This document shows positions 28,546 through 39,236 of a DNA stretch of 64,000 nucleotides, in pieces. The notes beneath the pieces are model-generated. The model was not told the origin of the DNA. It saw only the letters and a list, made by a program, of their open reading frames with translations, and made no database searches. Every line of letters begins with the position of its first letter. The first letter of the stretch is position 1. The DNA lies in the NCBI RefSeq assembly GCF_018882325.1, contig NZ_JACVOQ010000004.1:1-64000 (forward strand), given 5' to 3'. The stretch is from Polynucleobacter sp. 78F-HAINBA (GTDB taxonomy: Bacteria > Pseudomonadota > Gammaproteobacteria > Burkholderiales > Burkholderiaceae). A program made the translations under genes and the position numbers.

Positions 28546-29813
28546 AGCTTGCCACCTCGCATCAAGATTCGGTTCTCATAATCAATACGCAGAAGCATTG
28601 CTACTGCAACTGCATTCATCAAAATTCCTGAGCCACCATAACTTACTAAGGGAAGAGTCAAGCCTTTAGTAGGAAGTAAGCCTAAATTCACGCCCATATT
28701 GATAAATGCCTGCCAACCAATCCATATCGCAACACCTTTTGCAGCAAGGCCAGCAAAACTACGATCTAATTGCAAAGCTGTGCGGCCAATCAGGAATGCA
28801 CGACGTACGATCCAATAGAACAAGAAGATCATCACCACTACGCCAACGAATCCAAGCTCTTCACCAATCACAGCCATGATGAAATCGGTATGCGCTTCCG
28901 GAAGGTAATGCAATTTTTCAACACTACCGCCAAGACCCAAACCAAACCATTCGCCACGGCCGAATGCCATGAGTGAATGAGTTAATTGATAACCTTTATT
29001 TGCTGCATTGTCGACTTGCCACGGATCCATAAACGCCAGCATGCGACCGCGACGGAATGGAGAAAGGGCAATCATCGTGGCACCGCTCATCAAGCCAACC
29101 AAGATCAAGCCGCCAAACAACTTAGCGTTAATGCCGCCTAAGAACAAAATTCCAAAAGCAATTAAAGCTACCACCACGAATGCACCCATGTCAGGTTCAG
29201 CCATCAGTAGACCGCCAACTAAGGCAACAGCGATACCCATGGGCAACATGCCCTTAACAAATGAGTGGAGATACTCTTGACGCTGGACTGTGTAGCTTGC
29301 GGCAAAAATCACTGCAGCAAATTTCATTAATTCAGATGGCTGGAAGTTCATCAGACCCAATGGAATCCAACGCTTCGCACCGTTTACACCCTTACCCACG
29401 CCAGGGATGAGAACAGCAATCAAGAGTAAAACCGTAAAGCCAAAAATGACCGGTGAATAACGATCCCAAACTTTTGTTGGAATCTTGAATGCCCAAATAC
29501 CAACACCGATGGCAATTGCCAACGAAATGCAATGTCGAATTAGGAAGAAGTTGCTACTGTAATTTGCGTACTTAGGACCATCAGCCAAAGTAATGGATGC
29601 GGAATAGACCATGACCAAACCGATCAAAGCCAAAGACAGTACCGCCCAAACTAACAACTGGTCATAGTCCATCATGCGTGAGCGAGTTTGCTCAACACCA
29701 GATACCGCATCTCTCAAGCCACTGCGGAAATTATCTATCCCGCCTCTGGAGAAATTCCAGAAGCGGCCAAGGCCCAAACGATTCTCAGGAAAAAGTTTTT
29801 CCTTCAAACTCAT
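28542..29813 (-). CDS. ftsW: SEDS-family peptidoglycan glycosyltransferase FtsW
   Basis: A 423-residue polytopic protein with about ten membrane segments. It polymerises lipid II at the septum together with FtsI. The signature F-I-M-A-V-I-G-E-E-L-G-F near residue 310 and the S-Y-G-G-S-G near 400 are SEDS hallmarks. About 50 cytoplasmic residues precede the first membrane segment. It lies between murD and murG with 4-base overlaps. Confidence 0.96.
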   Translation of the reverse strand: MSLKEKLFPENRLGLGRFWNFSRGGIDNFRSGLRDAVSGVEQTRSRMMDYDQLLVWAVLSLALIGLVMVYSASITLADGPKYANYSSNFFLIRHCISLAIAIGVGIWAFKIPTKVWDRYSPVIFGFTVLLLIAVLIPGVGKGVNGAKRWIPLGLMNFQPSELMKFAAVIFAASYTVQRQEYLHSFVKGMLPMGIAVALVGGLLMAEPDMGAFVVVALIAFGILFLGGINAKLFGGLILVGLMSGATMIALSPFRRGRMLAFMDPWQVDNAANKGYQLTHSLMAFGRGEWFGLGLGGSVEKLHYLPEAHTDFIMAVIGEELGFVGVVVMIFLFYWIVRRAFLIGRTALQLDRSFAGLAAKGVAIWIGWQAFINMGVNLGLLPTKGLTLPLVSYGGSGILMNAVAVAMLLRIDYENRILMRGGKL

Positions 29814-31429
29814 GCATGGACTCCTTCAAATTGCATTCCCAATTCTTGAACTTCAGCAACGAATGCTTCAGCTCGTGCTACGTAATCGCTGAACTGATCA
29901 AAGCTAGCGCAAGCTGGTGAGAGTAAAACGATGTCACCAGACTGAGCTTGTTTTGCGGCTTCTGCCACTGCGTTTTGGAGGGTCTCACTCATCACGCAGG
30001 GCACTGAGTCAGCCAAAGCCTCGGCAATAATTGGCGCATCCTTACCAATCAGGAAAACACCTTTTACAAAACGAAGTGCAGGATCACGCAAAGGACTAAA
30101 GTCCTGACCCTTGCCTTCACCACCAGCAATCAACCAGATCCGCTTGCCAGACTCATTTGCACTTAAACCATTGAGCGCAGCTACAGTTGCACCTACATTA
30201 GTACCTTTGCTGTCATCAACGTACTCAACATTCGACACAATCGAAACACTTTGAACGCGATGCGGCTCGCCATGGTAGTCACGCAAACCATGTAGGAGCA
30301 TATTCATTGGCAAACCAGCTGCGCGTGCCAAGGCTAACGAAGCTAATGCATTTAAAGCATTGTGGCGACCACGAATGCGTAAAGCATCAGCCGGGATTAA
30401 ACGCTTTAGTCTTAACGGCTCTTCCTCTACAGTGGCTGCTTTACGACGACGCTTAGGCTGAGGCTCAAGATCTTCATCTACCTCAGCCCAAACTAGCCAA
30501 TCAATTCCACCGGCACGTAGATCATGCTCAATACCAAAGGCACCCTGCTCATCGGGTCGGCCTGCGCCAAAAGTAATAACGGATTTATTTGCTTTTTGCT
30601 CGTCAGTCAGCAAGCTCATTACTAGTGAATCATCACGATTCAGAATGCAGATAGTGTCTTGCCCAAAAATATTCGCTTTTGCATCAACATAGGCCTGCAT
30701 ATCACCGTGCCAATCTAAGTGATCTTGCGTAATATTTAATACAGTTGCTGCTGTTGCATTAAAGGTACTTGTATAAACCAATTGGAAGCTGGAGAGCTCT
30801 AACACCCAAATCTCAGGCATATCTACAACTTGATCAGACTCATCCAGGCAAGACATCAGCTTATCTAAAGCTGCTGGGCTGATATTCCCAGCAACAGCAA
30901 CTCTCTTACCAGCACGCTCACACAACTGTCCTGTCAGCGCAGTCGTGGTTGTCTTGCCATTTGTTCCGGTGATTGCTAATAAGGCTGGCTTGTATTGAGA
31001 CGCTGCGACCTGAGCCATGCGATCTAATGCAGCAATAGCTCTGGCAAAGAATTCCAACTCTCCCCAGATATCAATATTAGATTCTTGCGCCTTAACCAAG
31101 AATGACGCTGTTGGTTCTTGAAGTGGGGATAAGCCAGGACTAATTCCGATGACATCAATATTCTTTAAATTCAGCTCATCTAGGGGGCCAAAATAACTTT
31201 CTTTAAGCCCTGCAAATTCGAGATCAGCCAACCAGGCTTTTTGTCGCTCATTTAGCTTTTCGCGATCACGCGTATCTGCCAAGCTAACTTTTGCAGCGTT
31301 CCGCAAACACCACTTAGCCATTGCATAGCCAGACTCCCCCAACCCTAAGATTAAGAAATGTTGAGGCGCTTGATAGCCCTCGTCTGTGATGAGGGTTGGG
31401 TTGGCGAAGGCTTGATCTAAGTTATGCAT
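29810..31429 (-). CDS. murD: UDP-N-acetylmuramoyl-L-alanine--D-glutamate ligase
   Basis: A 539-residue Mur ligase adding D-Glu to UDP-MurNAc-L-Ala. The N-terminal G-L-G-E-S-G motif and the ATP loop G-T-N-G-K-T (residues 155-160) are intact. MurD is usually 440-500 residues. The excess is mostly one low-complexity charged insertion at about residues 316-345, including R-R-R-K and E-E-E. The insertion lies in the central ATPase domain, before the R-x-R-G-x-H-N segment. It starts 10 bases after mraY. Confidence 0.95.
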   Translation of the reverse strand: MHNLDQAFANPTLITDEGYQAPQHFLILGLGESGYAMAKWCLRNAAKVSLADTRDREKLNERQKAWLADLEFAGLKESYFGPLDELNLKNIDVIGISPGLSPLQEPTASFLVKAQESNIDIWGELEFFARAIAALDRMAQVAASQYKPALLAITGTNGKTTTTALTGQLCERAGKRVAVAGNISPAALDKLMSCLDESDQVVDMPEIWVLELSSFQLVYTSTFNATAATVLNITQDHLDWHGDMQAYVDAKANIFGQDTICILNRDDSLVMSLLTDEQKANKSVITFGAGRPDEQGAFGIEHDLRAGGIDWLVWAEVDEDLEPQPKRRRKAATVEEEPLRLKRLIPADALRIRGRHNALNALASLALARAAGLPMNMLLHGLRDYHGEPHRVQSVSIVSNVEYVDDSKGTNVGATVAALNGLSANESGKRIWLIAGGEGKGQDFSPLRDPALRFVKGVFLIGKDAPIIAEALADSVPCVMSETLQNAVAEAAKQAQSGDIVLLSPACASFDQFSDYVARAEAFVAEVQELGMQFEGVHA

Positions 31430-31439
31430 ATTCTTTGGC

Positions 31440-32609
31440 TTACCGTAATTTCAGGCTGGAGAGGCCAATGAGGACTAATAAAATGGTGATGATCCAGAAG
31501 CGAACAACTACCTGTGTTTCGCGCCAGCCACCTAATTCGAAATGGTGATGAAGTGGTGCCATCCTAAAAATACGACGGCCCTCACCAAAACGCTTCTTGG
31601 TAAATTTGAACCAAAAGACTTGCAACATCACTGACAGTGTTTCTGCCACAAAGATTCCGCCCATGACAAAGAGCACAATTTCCTGACGAACAATCACGGC
31701 AATAGTACCGAGTGCGCCACCCAATGCAAGCGCACCAACGTCACCCATAAATACTTGAGCAGGATGTGTGTTGTACCAAAGGAACGCCAATCCCGCACCT
31801 CCCATAGCACCACAGAAGATCATGAGCTCACCTGCGCCAGGAATGTATGGGAACAACAAATACTTTGCGTAAATTGCATTACCCATCACATAAGCAAAAG
31901 CGCCTAGAGCGGCACCAACTAATATCACCGGCATGATGACTAAGCCATCAAGACCATCAGTTAAGTTCACAGCATTACTACTGCCAACAATGACTAAGTA
32001 ACTCAAAATGATGAAGCCCATTACACCTAACGGGTAGCTAATTTCCTTCATAAAAGGAATCAGCAAGTTTGATTTTGCTGGCAGATCCAAGGCAAATCCG
32101 CTTTTGAGCCACTCAAAGAATAATTGCAAGACTTTGAGGTTATTTACTTCAGATACGGAGAAGGCTAAATAAATAGCGGCAAATAATCCAATCAAAGTCT
32201 GCCAAAAGAATTTTTCTCGTGAGGCCATTCCTTTGGGATCTTTGCGCGCTACTTTGCGGTAATCATCAACCCAACCCACCAAACCAAATCCAAAAGTCAC
32301 AATCATCACAATCCAAATAAAGCGATTGCTCAAATCAGCCCACAACATACAGGAGATAAAAATACCCAAAAGAATCAATACACCACCCATTGTTGGGGTG
32401 CCTGATTTCACTAAATGGGTTTGTGGGCCATCCGTACGAACTGCTTGACCCATCTTCAATGCAGTCAATTTACGAATAACCCATGGACCAGCCGCCAAGC
32501 CAATCAGCAAAGCAGTCACTGTTGCCATTACCGCTCTAAAAGTGATGTAGTTAAAGACTCGGAAGAATCCAAAATCGTCCTGCAACCATTGCGCCAATAT
32601 CAAGAGCAT
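31440..32609 (-). CDS. mraY: Phospho-N-acetylmuramoyl-pentapeptide transferase
   Basis: A 389-residue integral membrane enzyme with about ten helices. It transfers phospho-MurNAc-pentapeptide to undecaprenyl phosphate, giving lipid I. The D-D-Y-R-K motif near residue 115, N-L-T-D-G-L-D-G-L near 216-224 and the H-H-H-F-E-L near the C-terminus are conserved. It overlaps murF by 10 bases. Confidence 0.97.
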   Translation of the reverse strand: MLLILAQWLQDDFGFFRVFNYITFRAVMATVTALLIGLAAGPWVIRKLTALKMGQAVRTDGPQTHLVKSGTPTMGGVLILLGIFISCMLWADLSNRFIWIVMIVTFGFGLVGWVDDYRKVARKDPKGMASREKFFWQTLIGLFAAIYLAFSVSEVNNLKVLQLFFEWLKSGFALDLPAKSNLLIPFMKEISYPLGVMGFIILSYLVIVGSSNAVNLTDGLDGLVIMPVILVGAALGAFAYVMGNAIYAKYLLFPYIPGAGELMIFCGAMGGAGLAFLWYNTHPAQVFMGDVGALALGGALGTIAVIVRQEIVLFVMGGIFVAETLSVMLQVFWFKFTKKRFGEGRRIFRMAPLHHHFELGGWRETQVVVRFWIITILLVLIGLSSLKLR

Positions 32610-34048
32610 GTTTTAGCCTCCTCTAATAAGGCCTGTACTACACGCTCCATACGCATAAAACGAGATCCCTTAACCAAAATATCTAAGTGCAACTGCTTGC
32701 CTGACTCTTGATCTGCGAGCGCCACATTAAGCTCTTCAAGCAACTGATCTAGTGTGGTGAAGTGAGTAGCACTGCTAGCAGGCCGAGTCTTTCCTGAATC
32801 ATTAAAGCCCTGCACCGCAAATTTGCACTGCTCTCCGAGCGCAAACAACTTAATAATTCCCTGCTCGGCAGCATAGGCTCCAACTTCCTGATGGAACGCA
32901 GGACCTTGATCACCTACTTCGCCCATATCACCCAATACCAACCAAGAAGCATTACCAGACTGTTTAAGCGCATCAATAGCAGCCCTTACAGAATCAGGGT
33001 TCGCGTTGTAACTATCGTCAATCAAGGTACGACTCGCATTTAAAGGCTTTGATTGCATACGTCCATTTACCGGAACAAAAGATTCCAGACCGGACTTAAT
33101 TTGCTCCAAATTTAATCCAGCACCTAAAGCAACTGCGCTAGCCGCTAGAGCATTACGCACATTGTGGTTTCCTAAGGTATTGAGCCGAACCTCAACTCTG
33201 CCAAGTTCAGTTGAAATCTCAATTTTTCCGCTAACTAATAACTTTCCAGCTACAGAAGCTTTGACTAATGCCGAGTCCGCAGATAAAGCAAAGTCAATTA
33301 CCTTACGTCCTGCGGCAGCTTGATACCAAACTGCAGAGAATTCAGAGTCCGATGGAAATACTGCAACACCGTCCGCAGGAAGTGCGCTCAAAGCAGTTGC
33401 ATGCTCTTTTGCAACTGCTTCTACAGTCGCCATAAATTCTTGATGTTCACGCTGTGCGTTGTTGATTAACGCAATATTGGCTTGCGCAATCAGGGCTAAC
33501 TCCGCCGTTTCGCCAGGATGATTCATCCCTAACTCAATCACTGCTAAGCGATCGGTTGATCGCATACGTAGCAAGGTTAAGGGTAGGCCAATATCATTAT
33601 TGAAGTTACCTTTAGTGACCAGAGTGCACTCTTCACCAGCAGCCGCCTTGAAGATTGAAGCAATCATCTCTTTTACAGTGGTCTTGCCATTAGATCCCGT
33701 TACCAAAGCCACTGGAATAGAAAACTGTGCACGCCATGCCTTTGCCAGCTCACCCAAACCCTGTTTAACGTCTTGGACAGATACTGCTGGCAAGTTTGCA
33801 GGGCATTTTTCTTTATGGCTAATAAGTGCCGCACTTGCACCTGCTGTTGCCACATCACCCAAGAAATCATGCGCATCGAAACGATCGCCTGACAAAGCAA
33901 TAAATAATTCACCAGATTGAATCTGACGACTATCGCTGCCAACATGAGAAATAGAAATTCCTTCAGCAGACTTTGCATCAGCATGAATCAACTGACTGCC
34001 TGGCAACATGGCATGCACTTGGGCGAGAGTAGTCATAGGCGAACTCAT
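32600..34048 (-). CDS. murF: UDP-N-acetylmuramoyl-tripeptide--D-alanyl-D-alanine ligase
   Basis: A 482-residue Mur ligase adding D-Ala-D-Ala, made by Ddl of the same cluster. The ATP loop G-S-N-G-K-T-T is at residues 118-124. Further Mur motifs E-L-G-M-N-H and D-S-Y-N-A-N-P are present. 4-base overlap with murE. Confidence 0.96.
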   Translation of the reverse strand: MSSPMTTLAQVHAMLPGSQLIHADAKSAEGISISHVGSDSRQIQSGELFIALSGDRFDAHDFLGDVATAGASAALISHKEKCPANLPAVSVQDVKQGLGELAKAWRAQFSIPVALVTGSNGKTTVKEMIASIFKAAAGEECTLVTKGNFNNDIGLPLTLLRMRSTDRLAVIELGMNHPGETAELALIAQANIALINNAQREHQEFMATVEAVAKEHATALSALPADGVAVFPSDSEFSAVWYQAAAGRKVIDFALSADSALVKASVAGKLLVSGKIEISTELGRVEVRLNTLGNHNVRNALAASAVALGAGLNLEQIKSGLESFVPVNGRMQSKPLNASRTLIDDSYNANPDSVRAAIDALKQSGNASWLVLGDMGEVGDQGPAFHQEVGAYAAEQGIIKLFALGEQCKFAVQGFNDSGKTRPASSATHFTTLDQLLEELNVALADQESGKQLHLDILVKGSRFMRMERVVQALLEEAKTCS

Positions 34049-35598
34049 ACGCTACCCCCTGCAGCCAAACGAATATGCTCTTGATCAGAAAAATCAAATT
34101 TCTTTCCATTGATCTCTTGAGTAGACTCATGCCCTTTGCCAGCCACTAGAACAATATCCTGGATATTGGCATGTCGTACTGCAGCCATAATGGCCGCTGC
34201 TCTATCAGGCAGCGCCTGTACATTCGATAGATCATCCGACATACCAGCTTGAATCATGGCGATAATAGAAGCTGGATCTTCCGATCTGGGATTGTCACTT
34301 GTAATCACAACATGATCGGCAAACTCTTGCGCTGCGCGACCCATTTGTGGACGCTTACCGGAATCTCGATCACCACCGCAACCGAAGACACACCATACTT
34401 TTCCGTTACGTTGATTTGCAATGGGGCGCAATGCATTCAATGCTTTAGTGAGGGCATCTGGTGTATGTGCATAGTCCACAACAATTAATGGCCCCTCAGT
34501 TCTCTGGGTTTTATTTAAGTGAATCAACTCCATCCGACCTGGAACAGCAGTCAACTTGCTCATGCGCTTAGAGGCTTCGCTCGGGCTCAAGCCTTGGGCC
34601 AACAGAGCCGCCCAAACAGCAAGACAATTACTTAAATTAAATTCGCCTAATACTGCAAGCTGGACATTGCCTGAACCAGAAACATCACAGTTAAATTGAG
34701 ATTCATAGCCAGCAGCTGTAAACAGGGTGTTTTCTGTATAGGTACGTTTCAGACGATCGCCAAATTTTTCAAATCCGGCAAATGCATTGCTGCTGAATGC
34801 GTAGCCCCACACTTGAGGGCCGTCTGCAGCGAGAAGTTTCATTGCTAATTCGCGCCCAAATGCATCGTCAAAATTGATGATGGCATTTTCAAGCTGAGGC
34901 AATTGGAACAGCTTCGCTTTTGCCTCAGCGTATTCACCCATCGTGCCGTGGTAATCCAAATGATCTTGAGTCAAATTGGTAAATACCGCAGTACGCACAT
35001 CCAAACCAGAAATGCGATCTTGATCGAGCGCATGAGAAGAAATCTCTATGGCTAACTGCTGCGCACCTGCATCAAACAATTCTTTTAATTGAGTCTGTAA
35101 ACGTGGCGCATCGGGGGTGGTGTAACCAGTCTCGATCAATGCACCTGGGAAACCGGTACCCAACGTACCCAAAACTGCAGCACGATGATTAGGTTGATCT
35201 AATGCCTGCGCCAACCACTGCGTAATACTGGTTTTGCCATTGGTGCCGGTAACGCCGATAACATTCAGCTTTTTACTTGGGTAGCCATACCATTCTGCAC
35301 AGAGTTCTCCAGCTAAGCTGGATAAATTATCAACAGCAAAACATTCTGGGCGGTCTAAGTATTCGTTAGCAACCCCATCTGCGGGATCAAATACCACTGC
35401 TGCTGCACCATTTGCTAAGGCAGTCGCAATGTAATCGCGGCCATCGCGCAGGGCAGTGCCATGACCAACAGGATATGCAAAAAAGATATCGCCAGGTTGA
35501 ATTTGACGACTATCAGCAGCTACTTTTGCATCTGCGGATGTGAGATCACGTAAATGAGAGATCAAGAGATGGGGTTCGATATTGATCATTGCCATCAT
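34045..35598 (-). CDS. murE: UDP-N-acetylmuramoyl-L-alanyl-D-glutamate--2,6-diaminopimelate ligase
   Basis: A 517-residue Mur ligase. The ATP loop G-T-N-G-K-T is at residues 118-123. The D-N-P-R motif in T-S-D-N-P-R-S-E-D-P marks meso-diaminopimelate rather than lysine as the added amino acid, as expected for Gram-negatives. The run of starts M-M-A-M makes the exact first residue uncertain by up to three codons. 4-base overlaps with ftsI and murF. Confidence 0.96.
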   Translation of the reverse strand: MMAMINIEPHLLISHLRDLTSADAKVAADSRQIQPGDIFFAYPVGHGTALRDGRDYIATALANGAAAVVFDPADGVANEYLDRPECFAVDNLSSLAGELCAEWYGYPSKKLNVIGVTGTNGKTSITQWLAQALDQPNHRAAVLGTLGTGFPGALIETGYTTPDAPRLQTQLKELFDAGAQQLAIEISSHALDQDRISGLDVRTAVFTNLTQDHLDYHGTMGEYAEAKAKLFQLPQLENAIINFDDAFGRELAMKLLAADGPQVWGYAFSSNAFAGFEKFGDRLKRTYTENTLFTAAGYESQFNCDVSGSGNVQLAVLGEFNLSNCLAVWAALLAQGLSPSEASKRMSKLTAVPGRMELIHLNKTQRTEGPLIVVDYAHTPDALTKALNALRPIANQRNGKVWCVFGCGGDRDSGKRPQMGRAAQEFADHVVITSDNPRSEDPASIIAMIQAGMSDDLSNVQALPDRAAAIMAAVRHANIQDIVLVAGKGHESTQEINGKKFDFSDQEHIRLAAGGSV

Positions 35599-37367
35599 CT
35601 TTTCAAAACCGCTGTATTTGTTTTGACTGCGGCACTCTGTATTTGTGTAGGACTTTGATCCTGCATTGCCTTCTGCTTTAAAGGGCTATCTGGCAAAACA
35701 TTCAAGGTGCGCAGAGTCTCACTCACGATAGTAGAAAACACTGGCGCTGCAACATCGCCACCGTAGTGACTGCCGCCAGTCGGCTCATCAATCATGACGG
35801 CCACCACAATGCGTGGCGCACTAATGGGTGCCAAACCTGCAAAGTAAGCGCGGTATTTATTGCCATACCCCTTACCTACTAATTTATGGGCTGTACCTGT
35901 TTTTCCACCAACTCGATAACCTTCAGCTTGCGCTTTAATGGCGGTACCACCTGGCTCTGTTACTGACTCCATCATGCTGCGCATCTCAATAGCTGTCTTA
36001 GCAGAAATGACGTGTGTACCAGGCTTAAATTCTGGACTACGCTCAATCGTGAGCGGCACCAATTCACCATCACGCGCAAAGATCGTATAAGCACGCGCCA
36101 CCTGAAAAAGTGAACCTGAAATGCCATAACCAAATGCGATCCGTGCTTGATCTGTTGGCATCCATTTTTTATAGGGATGCACAGTGCCAGCCACAGCACC
36201 AGGAAAGCCAATCTTCGGCGCCTGACCCAAACCAACTGATGTGTAGAAATTCCACATTTCTTCTGCGGATAAATTGTTCATCGCAATTTTGGCCGTACCA
36301 ATATTGCTCGATTTTTGAATAATTTGCGCAACAGTAAGGTTGCCGTATGGATGCGTATCGGTAATCGGCTTTGGGCCAACCAAATATTTGGCGCCAATCG
36401 CCATATTGGTACTAGGGGTGATCACACCCTTCTCTAAAGCAATCGCCACAGTTAAGGGCTTCATTGTTGAGCCAGGCTCAAAGGTGTCAGTTAAAACGCG
36501 ATTACGCAACTGCTCACCCGTCAGCTTCTTACGATCGTTCGGGTTGTAGCTTGGATAATTGGCTAAAGCCAAGATCTCGCCAGTTTGGGTATCCAACACG
36601 ACTGCACCACCAGCGCTCGCATGATGCTGTTCGACTGCATTTTTAACGGCGTTGTAAGCCAGAAACTGAATCTTGCTATCAATGGAGAGTTGCAAATCTT
36701 TACCATTTTGTGGCAACTGCAAAATCGCAACATCTTCGACAACACGACCTAGACGATCCACAACCACTCGACGAGCACCTGGATGTCCAGCCAACTCTTT
36801 TTCCCGAGAGAGCTCCATACCCTCTTGACCACGGTCTTCCACATTAGTAAAACCAACGACATGCGCCATCGCCTCACCCTCGGGATAGAAGCGACGATAT
36901 TCATTATTCAAGCCAATGCCCGGAATTTCTAATTGCCTAATCTGTTGCGCCACTTCTGGGTCTACTTGGCGCTTCAAGAAAATCTGTTTACGTTCTTCTC
37001 TTAATTTTTTACGTAATTCCACTTCGCTAATCTGTAAAAGACTTGCTAATTTCTGCACTTTATCTGCAGCCAAATCATCAGGCACAGTATCGTTATAGGC
37101 GATCACCGACTTTGCTTCCAAGCTGGTAGCAATCACTTGGCCATTGCGATCCAATATTTTTCCACGAGAAGCAGGCAACTCCAACTCACGCTGTGTACCA
37201 CGTACACCTTTAGCTTCATAGAAAGCATTTCCCGGACCCTGAATCCAGAATGCGCGAATTAAGAGCAACATGAAGACGAAGAACAACATGAACAGCATCA
37301 GGCGTGACCGCCACATTGGCAGACGCAATACTAAATTTGGCGTAGTTGAAAAACCTACTGGCCTCAT
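35595..37367 (-). CDS. ftsI: Septal peptidoglycan transpeptidase FtsI (PBP3)
   Basis: A 590-residue class B penicillin-binding protein. One N-terminal membrane segment (about residues 23-42) anchors a periplasmic dimerisation domain and a transpeptidase domain. The catalytic motifs are S300-T-M-K303, S353-S-N355 and K489-T-G491. It cross-links septal peptidoglycan with FtsW. The 4-base overlaps with ftsL and murE show tight coupling. Confidence 0.97.
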   Translation of the reverse strand: MRPVGFSTTPNLVLRLPMWRSRLMLFMLFFVFMLLLIRAFWIQGPGNAFYEAKGVRGTQRELELPASRGKILDRNGQVIATSLEAKSVIAYNDTVPDDLAADKVQKLASLLQISEVELRKKLREERKQIFLKRQVDPEVAQQIRQLEIPGIGLNNEYRRFYPEGEAMAHVVGFTNVEDRGQEGMELSREKELAGHPGARRVVVDRLGRVVEDVAILQLPQNGKDLQLSIDSKIQFLAYNAVKNAVEQHHASAGGAVVLDTQTGEILALANYPSYNPNDRKKLTGEQLRNRVLTDTFEPGSTMKPLTVAIALEKGVITPSTNMAIGAKYLVGPKPITDTHPYGNLTVAQIIQKSSNIGTAKIAMNNLSAEEMWNFYTSVGLGQAPKIGFPGAVAGTVHPYKKWMPTDQARIAFGYGISGSLFQVARAYTIFARDGELVPLTIERSPEFKPGTHVISAKTAIEMRSMMESVTEPGGTAIKAQAEGYRVGGKTGTAHKLVGKGYGNKYRAYFAGLAPISAPRIVVAVMIDEPTGGSHYGGDVAAPVFSTIVSETLRTLNVLPDSPLKQKAMQDQSPTQIQSAAVKTNTAVLKR

Positions 37368-37630
37368 CTAGCCTCCTTCAAGTACAAAGTACGCTCTGGA
37401 GAGATGGGAACCATGTGCAACTGATTACGAGCAACATCACGAATACGTGCAGACTTAGAAAGGTTGCGCTGCTCATACTCTAGACGCAACCAATCCTGAT
37501 TCAGTTTGCGCTCTTCAATTTGTGCGCGCTCTAAGGAGATAAATAATTTACGCGCACGTTGCTGTGCTGCAACCAAAGAGAGGGCGCAAACCAATAGCAA
37601 AACAAGTAAGGTCAGCGTAGCGCGGTTCAA
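37364..37630 (-). CDS. ftsL: Cell division protein FtsL
   Basis: An 88-residue bitopic protein. A very short cytoplasmic N-terminus leads into a membrane segment (about residues 4-22) and a periplasmic coiled coil rich in Arg, Glu and Leu (about 25-70). It forms the FtsQLB subcomplex that activates FtsWI. Sequence identity in this family is low, so the call rests on topology and position between rsmH and ftsI. Confidence 0.93.
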   Translation of the reverse strand: MNRATLTLLVLLLVCALSLVAAQQRARKLFISLERAQIEERKLNQDWLRLEYEQRNLSKSARIRDVARNQLHMVPISPERTLYLKEAR

Positions 37631-38577
37631 GCTGGCACTCCCACGCGTTTTTCTGCAACTCGCATGATGGCTGAACGGGCACGAGGATTCTCTCGAACCT
37701 CTTCATCACTTGGCTTAACACGTCCAATAATTTCTAAGGCGCTTTGCGGTAAATCTCGATCGCGAACTGGCAAACCGCGAGGCACTTCAACCTTCGCATG
37801 TGACTGCAGAAATTGCTTAACAATGCGATCCTCTAGCGAATGAAAACTAATGACTGCTAAGCGCGCGCCTGGCTTTAATAAATTGAGTGCGGCCTTTAAT
37901 CCGAGCTCTAAATCTTCTAACTCACGATTAATAAAAATACGTAAGGCCTGAAAAGTTCTCGTAGCTGGGTCTTGCCCAACTTCTCTTGTGCGAACGACGC
38001 TAGCAACCAAGCTTGCTAATTGCAAAGTTGTTTTTGGCGACAGGCCTTCTTCTCGCTTAGCCACAATAGCTTTTGCGATCTGAAATGCAAAACGTTCCTC
38101 ACCATAAGTCTTAATCACGCGTGTGATGTCCTCTTGTGATGCTTGCTCCAACCACTCTGCTGCCGTCAATCCATGATCCGTATTCATACGCATATCGAGC
38201 GGACCATCCTTGCGAAAGGAAAATCCACGATGTGCTTCGTCCACCTGCGGAGAGCTGATGCCAAGATCTAACAAAATGCCATCGACTGATTCTGGCTCCG
38301 CGTATTGATCCATCTGCGCAAAACTGTCGTGCACGATTCGTAAACGCGGATCGTTGATTTTTTCTGCTACTGCGATCGCATCTAAATCCTTGTCGAAGGA
38401 AATCATTCGCGCGCTCGGAGGCAATTGTGAAAGCAGTGCTTGCGTATGACCGCCACGTCCAAAGGTTCCATCGATCAAGAGTAGATTTTTTGATGCTTCG
38501 GGAGAGGTGATGCGTGGGCCACTGATCAGCGCCGTCACCGCCTCGGCCAGTAATACTGGGCGATGAGTTATGTTCAT
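37627..38577 (-). CDS. rsmH: 16S rRNA (cytosine(1402)-N(4))-methyltransferase
   Basis: A 316-residue SAM-dependent enzyme (formerly MraW) that N4-methylates C1402 of 16S rRNA in the decoding site. [10 protein letters not shown] near residue 36 is the SAM motif. [14 protein letters not shown] and the late I-S-F-H-S-L-E-D-R are family signatures. It follows mraZ by 12 bases and overlaps ftsL by 4. Confidence 0.97.
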   Translation of the reverse strand: MNITHRPVLLAEAVTALISGPRITSPEASKNLLLIDGTFGRGGHTQALLSQLPPSARMISFDKDLDAIAVAEKINDPRLRIVHDSFAQMDQYAEPESVDGILLDLGISSPQVDEAHRGFSFRKDGPLDMRMNTDHGLTAAEWLEQASQEDITRVIKTYGEERFAFQIAKAIVAKREEGLSPKTTLQLASLVASVVRTREVGQDPATRTFQALRIFINRELEDLELGLKAALNLLKPGARLAVISFHSLEDRIVKQFLQSHAKVEVPRGLPVRDRDLPQSALEIIGRVKPSDEEVRENPRARSAIMRVAEKRVGVPA

Positions 38578-38589
38578 GGCACCCTGTCA

Positions 38590-39021
38590 TCAAAAATTAA
38601 ATTGCTTCAGGGCTTCAGGCATACCTTGTGCAATGGCAGCCTGTTCTTTTGCAGCGTAAGTAGCGGCGTCCCACAACTCCAGATGACTACCCATACCGAG
38701 TAGCATCACTTCTTTTTCAATACCGGCAGCTGATCGCAACTCTGGGCTCACCAAAATTCTTCCTGCGCTGTCCAAATCTACTTCTGCAGCATTACCAAGG
38801 AAGATTCGGCGCCACCAATGGGCATCCATCGGCAATTGCGCGACACGTGATCGGAATGTTTCCCACTCAGGTCGAGGGAACAACAAGAGGCATCCATCGG
38901 GGTGTTTTGTGAGCGTAACTCGGCCCTCACCTTGAACTAACAAGGCGTCACGATGCTTTGCCGGCACAGACATGCGGCCTTTTGCATCTAAATTGAGAGC
39001 TGACGCACCTTGAAACACCAT
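38590..39021 (-). CDS. mraZ: Transcriptional regulator MraZ
   Basis: A 143-residue protein with two AbrB-like MraZ repeats (about residues 5-52 and 76-122). It binds G-T-G-G-G repeats in its own promoter and represses the dcw cluster. The D-A-K-G-R-M and D-S-A-G-R-I motifs of each repeat are visible. It is the first gene of the cluster. Its leader carries three matching boxes at a 10-bp period. Confidence 0.97.
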   Translation of the reverse strand: MVFQGASALNLDAKGRMSVPAKHRDALLVQGEGRVTLTKHPDGCLLLFPRPEWETFRSRVAQLPMDAHWWRRIFLGNAAEVDLDSAGRILVSPELRSAAGIEKEVMLLGMGSHLELWDAATYAAKEQAAIAQGMPEALKQFNF

Positions 39022-39024
39022 TTA

Positions 39025-39050
39025 CCCCACTTTTTCACACTTCCTCCCAC
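39025..39050 (-). promoter_or_regulatory. MraZ-binding boxes (three repeats, 10-bp period)
   Basis: On the minus strand GTGGGA (plus 39045-39050), GTGTGA (39035-39040) and GTGGGG (39025-39030) repeat with exact 10-bp spacing just before the mraZ start. The outer two match the known GTGGG(A/G) box; the middle one differs at one position. The first box touches the -10 element, so MraZ binding would block transcription of the whole cluster. Confidence 0.8.
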
Positions 39051-39077
39051 TTTAGAGGATCGCAATAAGAGGGTCAA
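39049..39077 (-). promoter_or_regulatory. Promoter of the dcw cluster
   Basis: On the minus strand TTGACC (plus 39072-39077) and TAAAGT (39049-39054) are separated by 17 bases. This is a near-consensus sigma70 promoter placed about 28 bases before the mraZ ATG. Confidence 0.75.
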
Positions 39078-39096
39078 GTGTTTTTGGGTAATTTTT

Positions 39097-39110
39097 TAGG
39101 AAATTTCCTA
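39097..39110. promoter_or_regulatory. 14-bp perfect palindrome upstream of the dcw promoter
   Basis: TAGGAAATTTCCTA is a perfect palindrome whose edge lies 20 bp upstream of the -35 box of the dcw promoter. The position suits an activator or second regulator. It could also be chance in an AT-rich spacer. Confidence 0.35.
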
Positions 39111-39236
39111 GTGATTACAAACACTTAGCGTCATGTCTTGATAAAATGGTGACTATAAAAATGCTACTTGAAACAACGGCTTGGAAAATATACTTAAGAA
39201 TAGGTCTTAGCTATTTTGCCCAATAATGGATAAATA

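Noticed and set aside
38111..38593. 160-residue minus-strand ORF overlapping rsmH
   Set aside because: It is out of frame with rsmH, which carries clear family motifs.
39146..39226. 26-residue plus-strand ORF in the coq7-mraZ gap
   Set aside because: It starts at 39146, has no ribosome binding site, is compositionally ordinary AT-rich sequence, and runs toward the coq7 3' end.
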